Assembly: GCA_016703155.1 (NCBI GenBank)
Contig: JADJCP010000004.1
Location: 186,001-250,000, forward strand
DNA: 64,000 nucleotides
Reading direction: 5' to 3'
Origin: Hydrogenophilales bacterium
GTDB lineage: Bacteria > Pseudomonadota > Gammaproteobacteria > Burkholderiales > Thiobacillaceae
Below the pieces are notes generated by a model that worked only from the letters and a program-made list of their open reading frames with translations, searched no databases and was not told the origin of the DNA. Each line of letters starts with the position of its first letter. The first letter of the stretch is position 1. A program made the translations under genes and the position numbers. Positions 57,829 to 64,000 of this stretch are shown piece after piece.

Positions 57829-58933
57829 ATGCATATGACATCCACCATGTTGACAGCCCTGGGCGCGGCTTTGTTTGCCTCCGGGGTGTTCGGTGCCGAA
57901 GCGCCCTATTACAACCCCGCGAACGCCGCCAGCAGCACCGGCAAGACCATCGGCTACGAGCTCTACAAAACCGTCGGCTGCCCCGGACGCGGGATACTGG
58001 AAATCCCCTGCAAGGATCCCTTGCCCGCGATCCCCGTGGTGGTGAAACCCGCCGACAGCGACGGTGACGGCGTCACGGACGATGGCGACCGTTGTCCCGG
58101 CACACCGAAGGGCGCGAAAGTCGACAGCAAAGGTTGCGAACTGGATGGCGACAAAGATGCTGTCGTCGACCGCCTCGACAAGTGCCCGACCACTCCCCCC
58201 GGTCGCACCGTCAACGCGCAAGGCTGCGAGCTCGACGGCGATGGCGATGGTGTCGTGGATGCACTCGACAAGTGCCCGACCACCCCCCAGGCCGCACCGT
58301 CAACGCGCAAGGCTGCGAACTCGACGGCGATGGCGATGGTGTCGTGGACGCCCTCGACAAGTGCCCGACCACCCGCCGGGCCGCACCGTCAACGCGCAAG
58401 GCTGTGAACTCGACGGCGATGGCGATGGCGTCGTCGATGCCCTCGACAAATGCCCGACCACCCCGCCGGGACGCAAGGTCGACGCCAAGGGCTGCGAGTT
58501 GGACTCCGATGGTGACGGCATTATCGATGCCATCGACCAGTGCCCGAATACCCCCGCGGGCGATCGGGTAGACGCCAGGGGTTGCTCCTTGCCCAAGATC
58601 ATCGTCTTGAAAGGCGTAACTTTCGACACCGACAATGCCACCCTGGAAAAGACCTCCATGACGACCTTGGACGAGGCTGTCGCCATTCTGAAGCGTTACC
58701 CGGGGCTGAAGGTTGAAGTGATCGGCCATACCGATAACGTCGACAGCGATGCCCACAACATGGATCTCTCCCAGCGACGTGCCAAGGCCGTCATGGACTA
58801 CTTCGTCAGTCACGGCGTAGCCGCCGAACGCCTCGGCATCAAGGCTTACGGAGAAACCCAACCGACTGCGGACAATGCCACCGCAGCCGGTCGCGCCCTG
58901 AACCGTCGTGTGGAATTGCGCCCGCTGAATTAA
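57829..58933 (+). CDS. OmpA-family protein with thrombospondin type-3 repeats (two frameshifts)
   Basis: A signal peptide (LTALGAALFASGVFG) is followed by about six calcium-binding-type TSP3 repeats, five of which form a 90-bp tandem array (ELDGDGDGVVDALDKCPTTP and GRTVNAQGC), then a C-terminal OmpA peptidoglycan-binding domain (VTFDTDNATLEK, EVIGHTDNVDSDAHN, LSQRRAKAVMDYF). Repeats two and three of the array are each one C short in a C-run (near 58285 and 58372), giving two frame changes; corrected length is 368 residues. It would anchor the outer membrane to peptidoglycan. Confidence 0.88.
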
Positions 58934-58985
58934 TCGCCCACATGCCCGGCCAGGGTATGACGCCTGGGCTGGATTGAAGTATCAC

Positions 58986-59016
58986 AAGCCCCCGACACAC
59001 GCCGGGGGCTTTTTTG
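58986..59016 (+). terminator. Rho-independent terminator
   Basis: AAGCCCCCG and CGGGGGCTT arms followed by TTTTTGT, about 50 bp after the OmpA-like gene. Confidence 0.88.
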
Positions 59017-59154
59017 TCTCGGCTAATCCAATGCCTTCGGCCACATCGTCAACTACAAGCCAGCGCGCAATTCCATGACCTGTTCTCGGCACCGGATACC
59101 GGGATAAGGACAGGAAATGTTTGTGGTAATTATTCCCGCGAATATAATGTAGGG

Positions 59155-59985
59155 ATGGATACCCCCGCGATAAATGCCTCCTTGCTGAACGTCCTGCGTC
59201 GAATCCTTCGGCCACTGGCGCGTCTTCTGCTGGCCGAGGGTATCCCGCTGCAAACCGCGATCGAAATGCTGAAACAGGCCCTCGTGGACAGCGCCGAGGC
59301 GGACTTCACTTTATCGAACAAGGCACAGACGGACAGTCGGATCAGTTTGATGACCGGTGTTCACCGCAAGGATGTGAAGCGTCTGCGTGAACGCGAGACG
59401 CTCCGAAAAGAGGCACCCCCGGGGATTTCGATGGGGGCACGTCTGGTGTCGTTGTGGTTGACGCACCCCCCATTTGTCGACGAGAACGAGATGCCGGTGG
59501 CCTTGCCCAGACTGCGCAGCCAGGGGGGCGAAATCTCCTTCGAGGCCCTGGCGCAACGCATCAGCAAAGATATCCGTCCGCGCGCCGTGCTGGATGAACT
59601 GGTGCGGGTCGGCGCGGTGAGCATCGATGCCGGCGATAGGGTCACCCTGAACGCAGAAGCCTTCATCCCCAGCGCCAGCATGGAAGAGCGTCTCTACTAT
59701 CTCGGCCGTGCCGTGGGCGACCATCTGGAGGCCGCCAGCCGCAACGTGACCGGGACGCCCAGGCCTTTTCTGGAGCGTATCGTCCACTACGACGCCATCC
59801 CCGAATCGGCGATAGACAGCCTGCGCATTGCCGCCGAGAAAGCGGGCATGCAGGCCCTGAAAAGTGTCAACCGCAAGGCGATGGAATCCAGCCAGGAGGA
59901 GGGAGACGCGCCAGGCCAGCGCCTGACCTTCGGTGTGTATTTCTTCAACGAGCCGGCCGGCGCCGAAAAGGTTGATTCCCGGTGA
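59155..59985 (+). CDS. DUF6502 family protein
   Basis: The 276-residue, probably cytoplasmic protein begins ASLLNVLRRILRPLARLLLA, followed by RISLMTGVHRKDVKRLRE, a winged-helix-like N-terminal region typical of DUF6502. Function unknown; a DNA-binding regulatory role is possible. ATG 59155 after AATGTAGGG is preferred to upstream starts. Its stop overlaps the GTG start of the DUF5666 gene, indicating an operon with it. Confidence 0.82.
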   Translation: MDTPAINASLLNVLRRILRPLARLLLAEGIPLQTAIEMLKQALVDSAEADFTLSNKAQTDSRISLMTGVHRKDVKRLRERETLRKEAPPGISMGARLVSLWLTHPPFVDENEMPVALPRLRSQGGEISFEALAQRISKDIRPRAVLDELVRVGAVSIDAGDRVTLNAEAFIPSASMEERLYYLGRAVGDHLEAASRNVTGTPRPFLERIVHYDAIPESAIDSLRIAAEKAGMQALKSVNRKAMESSQEEGDAPGQRLTFGVYFFNEPAGAEKVDSR

Positions 59986-61949
59986 TACGCCAGCGTGTCG
60001 CCTGGCTGCTGCTGGCGCTCATCCCCATTCTGGCGCAGGCGGGCAACCCCTGTGCCTTGAGTCCCCGGCAGGACGGCATCGGCGGCACGGGTCTATACCC
60101 TGTCAGCGACGGCCTGGGTGGAACCGGGCACAGCCAGGATGGCATCGGTGGTACGGGTGACAGGCAGGACGGCATCGGCGGCACCGGTGTGGAGGCGTAC
60201 CGGGACGGCATCGGTGGAACCGGGATCGTCGGCATCGTCACCGGATTCGCCAGCATCTGCGTAAATGGTGTCGAGGTGGACTACGACGAGGCTACGCCCG
60301 TCACCCTCAATGGCGAGCCCGCCAACAGCTCGGTGCTTGGGGTCGGCCAGGTTGTCGCTATCACGGCCCGTCACGGCCAACAGGGATTGACCGCCAGCCA
60401 GATCGCCATTCAGCATGCCGTGGTCGGTCACGTCAGCCGGGTCGATCCGGTCAGCGGAGCCCTGGAGATCCTCGGCCAGAAAGTGGAGCCGCTCTCCGGA
60501 GCCATCCGGGATCTGGATGGCCACCCCATGGCTCCCGACCGGATCAAGCCGGGCATGCAGGTACACGTCAGCGGCCTGCGTGCACCGGATGGCCACATCC
60601 TGGCTTCACGCATCGATCCCGTCGCCAGGCCGGCCAAACCACACGTTATGGGAACCCTCAAACCCATCGCCGGCAACATGTATCGCATCGGCAATCTGGA
60701 TGTCCGTCTTCCGCCCGGACAGGTCGTCCCAATAGGCAATGTCATCGCCGACATCGCCCCCGATGGCGTGGCGATCCACCGACTCAGACCCGCTGCCCAG
60801 CCTGCGGATGTCAGCCGTGTGATCATCCAGGGTGTCGTGCGGCAACAAGCTGGCAATACGGTGCAACTCGAGCAAGGGCCGGCTGTGTGGCTCAACGCCG
60901 GCACCCGCATCACGGGTGGAACACGCGATGAATTGGCCCCGGGCCGCGTTGTCATGGTCAATGCCGGCCTGAGCGCCCCGGGCACCTGGCAAGCCGAATC
61001 CGTGGAAATCCAATCCAGCCAGCAGCTATCCCGCCGCGCTGGCAAGGATGCGCCGCACCGCCGGGGAAAGACCGAAGAATCCGCAAGCCCCACGTCGCCG
61101 ACACCGGATGATGCCGACGCCACCTCCGGCGAGCGTTCCGGCAACGATACGGGCAATCAGAAGCTGGACAACTCGGCCAGCGGCAACGAGGACGACACGC
61201 GGACAGACAGCGCCAACACCGTGGAACGCATCGAGCAAAACGATGCCGCCGGGGACACGGAAAAAGAGCTGACCCATCTGACAACCACGCCAAGTGGCAC
61301 CCGCCGTGTTGCTGAACGTTCGGAAAAATCGGAACGATCCGGAAGATCGCACGGTGCCGAGTCATCGTCATCCAGCAAAGTGGAGAGAACGAATCGATCC
61401 GAAAAAACCGAGCGGATCGAGAAGCCCGAGAAGGCAGAAAAGTTGGAGAAGGTCGAGCGCTCCGAGAAGGCCGAGAAGCCGGAGAAGATCGAGCGGCCCG
61501 AGAAGGCCGAGAAGCTGGAGAAGGTCGAGCGGCCCGAGAAGGCCGAAAAGCTGGAGAAGGTCGAGCGGTCCGAGAAGGTCGAGAAGCTGGAGAAGGTCGA
61601 GCGGTCCGAGAAGGTCGAAAAGCTGGAGAAGGTCGAACGGTCCGAGAAGGTCGAGAAGCCGGAGAAGGTCGAGCGGATCGAGAAGGTCGAAAAACTGGAG
61701 AAGGTCGAGCGGCCCGAGAAGGTCGAAAAGCTGGAGAAGATCAAACGGCCCGAGAAGGCCGAGAAGCCGGAGAAGATCGAGCGGCTCGAGAAGGCCGAGA
61801 AGCCGGAGAAGGTCGAGCGGATCGAGAAGGTCGAAAAGCTTGAGAAGGTCGAGCGGCCCGAGAAGGCCGAAAAGCCGGAGAAAATCGAGCGGTCCGAGAA
61901 GGTGGAGAAGCCGGAGAAGATCGAGAAGCCCGAGCGTTCCAGAGATTGA
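59982..61949 (+). CDS. Exported DUF5666 protein with DGIGGTG repeats and a Glu-Lys repeat tail
   Basis: The 655-residue protein has a signal peptide (VAWLLLALIPILAQA), then five D-G-(I/L)-G-G-T-G repeats (residues about 30-85), DUF5666-like beta-barrel units (GVEVDYDEATPVTLNG, VVGHVSRVDPVSGALEILG, VIIQGVVRQQAGNTVQLEQ) to about residue 350, a low-complexity acidic/polar linker, and a tail of about 180 residues with the 12-residue period EKxEKxEKxERx. The tail is encoded by a 36-bp minisatellite. Such a tail should form a long, highly charged helix. Function unknown. GTG start overlapping the DUF6502 gene. Confidence 0.82.
   Translation: MIRQRVAWLLLALIPILAQAGNPCALSPRQDGIGGTGLYPVSDGLGGTGHSQDGIGGTGDRQDGIGGTGVEAYRDGIGGTGIVGIVTGFASICVNGVEVDYDEATPVTLNGEPANSSVLGVGQVVAITARHGQQGLTASQIAIQHAVVGHVSRVDPVSGALEILGQKVEPLSGAIRDLDGHPMAPDRIKPGMQVHVSGLRAPDGHILASRIDPVARPAKPHVMGTLKPIAGNMYRIGNLDVRLPPGQVVPIGNVIADIAPDGVAIHRLRPAAQPADVSRVIIQGVVRQQAGNTVQLEQGPAVWLNAGTRITGGTRDELAPGRVVMVNAGLSAPGTWQAESVEIQSSQQLSRRAGKDAPHRRGKTEESASPTSPTPDDADATSGERSGNDTGNQKLDNSASGNEDDTRTDSANTVERIEQNDAAGDTEKELTHLTTTPSGTRRVAERSEKSERSGRSHGAESSSSSKVERTNRSEKTERIEKPEKAEKLEKVERSEKAEKPEKIERPEKAEKLEKVERPEKAEKLEKVERSEKVEKLEKVERSEKVEKLEKVERSEKVEKPEKVERIEKVEKLEKVERPEKVEKLEKIKRPEKAEKPEKIERLEKAEKPEKVERIEKVEKLEKVERPEKAEKPEKIERSEKVEKPEKIEKPERSRD
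61417..61944. repeat. 36-bp minisatellite in the DUF5666 gene
   Basis: About fourteen imperfect tandem copies of a 36-bp unit built on GAGAAGGTCGAGAAGCTGG. It encodes the Glu-Lys tail and creates spurious open frames on both strands (Arg/Ser-rich on plus, Ser/Phe-rich on minus). Copy number is likely to vary between strains. Confidence 0.9.
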
Positions 61950-61978
61950 CTGAAGTTGACGTTTTCAAGGGGAAGTGC

Positions 61979-62743
61979 ATGTCGGCACGGGTAGCATCAC
62001 TGGCGCTGTTTTTTCTATCCACAGGCAGTTGCCATGCGGCTGATACGCTCAGCACGACCCTGGGCCTGGACTATTCGTCAGGCGAGTATGGCACCCACAT
62101 CGAAACCACGATCTGGAGCCTGCCGTTTGCCGTGAAATACGAGACCGGCGCTATCACCTTCAAGGCCTCTCTGCCTTGGCTGAGTGTCAAAGCACCCGCT
62201 GGATCGAGCCTCGGCCCGGACGGCCGTCCCCTGGATGGCGGCGCAGGCGCACGGGTTACCGAGAGCGGCATGGGCGATTTGGTCACCAGCGCCACCTGGG
62301 CAGCTTACGAGAACACTGAAAGCGGCGTCGCCATCGACCTCACCGGCAAAATAAAATGGGGCACGGCGGACGCGGATAAGGGCTTGGGCACTGGCGAGAA
62401 TGACATCTCGGCCCAGGCCGACATCTACAAGACCCTCGGCAAGACCGCCGTGTTTGCCACGCTCGGCTATAAGGCCTACGGCGATCCGACAGGCATCGAC
62501 TTCAAGAACGTCGCCTACGGCGGACTGGGATTCATGCAGCGCCTTTCAGACCGGAGTTCCGTGGGCCTGAGCTGGGATTATCGGCCCAAGGTGACCACCG
62601 GCGGCGAGCCGACCAACGAATTGACGGCCTTCATGACGCGTAAACTGAACGACACGACGAAGATGCAGTTCTACGCCGTGAAAGGCCTCTCGGACGGCAG
62701 CCCCGACTGGGGTGGGGGATTGACGCTGTCGCACGCCTATTAA
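61979..62743 (+). CDS. Putative outer-membrane beta-barrel protein
   Basis: The 254-residue protein has a signal peptide (RVASLALFFLSTGSCHA) followed by alternating amphipathic strands typical of a small transporter-like barrel (LGLDYSSGEYGTHIETT, VAIDLTGKIKWGTAD, KTAVFATLGYKAYGD, SSVGLSWDYRPKVTTGG) and ends in an aromatic residue (LTLSHAY), as barrel proteins do for BAM recognition. Family not firmly recognised. It follows the DUF5666 gene by 29 bp and is probably in the same transcript. Confidence 0.75.
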   Translation: MSARVASLALFFLSTGSCHAADTLSTTLGLDYSSGEYGTHIETTIWSLPFAVKYETGAITFKASLPWLSVKAPAGSSLGPDGRPLDGGAGARVTESGMGDLVTSATWAAYENTESGVAIDLTGKIKWGTADADKGLGTGENDISAQADIYKTLGKTAVFATLGYKAYGDPTGIDFKNVAYGGLGFMQRLSDRSSVGLSWDYRPKVTTGGEPTNELTAFMTRKLNDTTKMQFYAVKGLSDGSPDWGGGLTLSHAY

Positions 62744-62771
62744 GAACGTATCCACGAATGGTTCTATGACT

Positions 62772-62799
62772 ACGCATTCCCGCTTCCGCGGGAATGCGT
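62772..62799. terminator. Hairpin after the beta-barrel gene
   Basis: Arms ACGCATTCCCGC and GCGGGAATGCGT (12 bp, perfect) with a TTCC loop. It may terminate both the barrel transcript and the opposing remnant, although a T-run is weak; similar ATTCCCGC hairpins are common interspersed repeats. Confidence 0.6.
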
Positions 62800-62805
62800 G
62801 GATAT

Positions 62806-62955
62806 TTACTGCTCTTCCTCAACCGGCTTGTAGGCCTCGGCGAGCTTGCGCTGCACATCCGGGGGCACCTGCCCGTAGTGGCTGAGTTCCAGGGTGTAGG
62901 AACCCTGACCGCCGGTGAGCGACTGGAGAAGCAACTGCGTCGAGATACTGCCCGC
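62806..62955 (-). pseudogene. 3' remnant of an elongation factor G-like gene
   Basis: On the minus strand, the frame ending in TAA at 62806-62808 reads STQLLLQSLTGGQGSYTLEL, then SHYGQVPPDVQRKLAEAYKP and VEEEQ. This matches the C-terminal domain V end of EF-G-like GTPases (the LRSxTGGxGSxTMExxHYxxVPxxV pattern). No start codon or upstream EF-G sequence is present; the frame runs into the stop of the neighbouring desaturase remnant. Only about 50 codons are left. Confidence 0.65.
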
Positions 62956-62982
62956 GGTCGGGGTATTGGCAAATACGTTGTT

Positions 62983-63207
62983 CTAGGCGACCGACCAGAA
63001 TGCGCCGATATGCCGTGCCCGGACGGGCGCGGCCAGCAAGCCCCAGACCGATTGCCATGCCGAGTCGTGCAGGGTGTTTAAGCCGAAGACCGGCTCGCCG
63101 GTGCGCGGCGCGTGGTAGGTCCGGAACAGTCGGTACCAGAACGAGAAGACGAAGGCATCGTTGGAGTTCGTCTCCGGCATGTCCGGCGAATGGCGTCCCC
63201 GATGCAT
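62983..63207 (-). pseudogene. 3' remnant of a sterol desaturase / fatty-acid hydroxylase gene
   Basis: The frame reads MHRGRHSPDMPETNSNDAFV, then FSFWYRLFRTYHAPRTGEP and LNTLHDSAWQSVWGLLAAPV. This matches the C-terminal end of the sterol desaturase superfamily (the HHSxDxxETNSNYG and WDRLFGTY patterns), with some key positions altered. The upstream membrane helices and His boxes are absent, so it is a fragment. Its stop lies about 30 bp from the EF-G-like remnant, on the same strand. Confidence 0.6.
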
Positions 63208-63300
63208 GGCGCGGCATGCTGTGGGAGGGCCGGCCTGCGCGATAAGCGAGGCACTGGCGAGCCCAGGGTCAATGCGATACGTTATGGATCACCCTGACCG

Positions 63301-63975
63301 TCAGTATCGGCGGGCGAGGCGGATGCCGACCATGCCGACCAGCAGCAGCATGAAGGCAAGCCCTGCCTGCGACAGCGAGGGAACCGCGACCGTATTTCCC
63401 TGCGCCAGCAAGCCATCGTCGATGTATAGATCGTCGAACTGCCCCACCAGCGTACCACCTGCCTCAACCTTGGATGGGAAAGCCACGAATTGCACACTGA
63501 CGGAGCCGACGGGAGCCACCTGGACGCCGCTGTCGAGAGACACCCACGCCGCATTCGCCGCGTTCAGAGAAAGCCGTGGCTGGCTGATCGCACTGCCGGT
63601 GCAACCGGCACCATCCCACCAGCGCAATCCCACCTGGACGCTGCCGGTACGGTTCTGCCCGGTCGGAAAAAGCACCTTGCCGCCATAGGTGTAGTTGTTG
63701 CCCGCCGTGACACTGCCCGCGCACTGAGCAATGCCGGTGCCATTGCTGGCGCCCACGGAATTGTTGTCAATCCTGGCGGAGCCGGAGCCGGGTGAACCAT
63801 TGGCATCCGCCGCATCGAAGCTGAGCGTCGCGCTGCCCGGATCCGATAGCGCCCAGCCTGTCGTACCGGAATTGAACCCGGGGTTTGTGAGCAGGTTGAC
63901 CGCACCCGCACTGCCGCTGGCCAGTAGTACGAGGATGGCCGTGAACACCCTCGTTCCATGAAATCCGCGATTCAT
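63301..63975 (-). CDS. Secreted protein with IPTL-CTERM-like sorting signal
   Basis: The 224-residue protein has a signal peptide (VFTAILVLLASGSAGA), a carbohydrate-binding-module-like beta-sandwich (LLTNPGFNSGTTGWALSDPG, WWDGAGCTGSAISQPRL, VGQFDDLYIDDG), and a C-terminal sorting segment: VPSLSQAGLAFML, a hydrophobic helix, and RLARRY. This tripartite end resembles the IPTL-CTERM / PEP-CTERM signals processed by exosortase-like enzymes; no such enzyme gene lies in the window. A GGAGG-like site (CTCCC on plus) precedes the ATG. Confidence 0.8.
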   Translation of the reverse strand: MNRGFHGTRVFTAILVLLASGSAGAVNLLTNPGFNSGTTGWALSDPGSATLSFDAADANGSPGSGSARIDNNSVGASNGTGIAQCAGSVTAGNNYTYGGKVLFPTGQNRTGSVQVGLRWWDGAGCTGSAISQPRLSLNAANAAWVSLDSGVQVAPVGSVSVQFVAFPSKVEAGGTLVGQFDDLYIDDGLLAQGNTVAVPSLSQAGLAFMLLLVGMVGIRLARRY

Positions 63976-64000
63976 GATGCCTCCCTTGAGATGTTATGGG

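Noticed and set aside
58138..58590. Tandem 90-bp units considered as a CRISPR-like or noncoding array
   Set aside because: The units encode Asp-rich TSP3 repeats with a Cys-Pro pattern and have no spacer sequences; they are part of the OmpA-like protein.
61157..61953. Arg/Ser-rich open frame (plus) and Ser/Phe-rich open frame (minus) over the Glu-Lys tail
   Set aside because: They are products of the 36-bp repeat, whose period is a multiple of three and so keeps all frames open. They have no signal of their own.

Overview
The window is GC-rich chromosomal DNA from a betaproteobacterium. The dusB-fis-purH order, lgt next to ilvD, a DUF815 ATPase followed by a Nudix/ThiE fusion, and the gene repertoire fit the Rhodocyclales/Nitrosomonadales area; this placement is inference from gene content. 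A Tat-exported FccB-like sulfide dehydrogenase flavoprotein and a complete Hdr/Mvh hydrogenase cluster suggest hydrogen and sulfur redox metabolism. No prophage and no CRISPR array were seen.

Layout. 0-0.55 kb: a 3' scrap of clpB and a MITE-like element. 0.57-5.9 kb (minus strand): dusB, fis, purH, a DUF4160/DUF2442 pair, purD and tsaC. 6.1-8.7 kb: lnt and selD. 8.7-15.8 kb (minus): hdrC-hdrB-hdrA-mvhD-mvhG-mvhA and a hydrogenase maturation protease, which together would form a flavin-based electron-bifurcating hydrogenase/heterodisulfide-reductase-like complex. 16-20 kb: tRNA-Ala, lgt, ilvD and a hexose-phosphate mutarotase. 20-32.6 kb: two Na+/solute symporter systems (DUF485+ActP and DUF4212+ActP-like), two CBS/DUF294 signalling proteins, a DnaQ-like exonuclease and a MHYT-PAS-GGDEF-EAL protein. 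32.8-39 kb: a Met-rich repeat protein, two Na+/H+ antiporter genes flanking a MASE1 kinase/FixJ-type regulator pair, and a pentapeptide protein. 39.7-45 kb: TPR protein, argJ, DUF815 ATPase, Nudix/ThiE, phoU. 45-47.7 kb: hipBA plus the 5' remnant of a large PglX-like methyltransferase, ending at a tRNA-Arg gene. 47.8-57.5 kb: diheme cytochrome c, FccB-like flavoprotein, rlhA, rep, apaH, olsB-olsA-like ornithine-lipid genes, and a PfkB kinase. 57.8-64 kb: OmpA/TSP3 protein, DUF6502, a DUF5666 protein with a long Glu-Lys repeat tail, a beta-barrel, two 3' gene remnants, and an IPTL-CTERM-like surface protein.

A recurring oddity is that many conserved genes (purD, dusB, mvhA, hdrA, ilvD, a DUF294 gene, the GGDEF/EAL gene, the pentapeptide gene, the ompA-like gene) are broken by one- or two-base indels, mostly in short homopolymers, while the protein continues intact in another frame. 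This looks more like uncorrected sequencing or assembly error than gene decay. I therefore give these genes their full reconstructed extent and mark where the frame changes.
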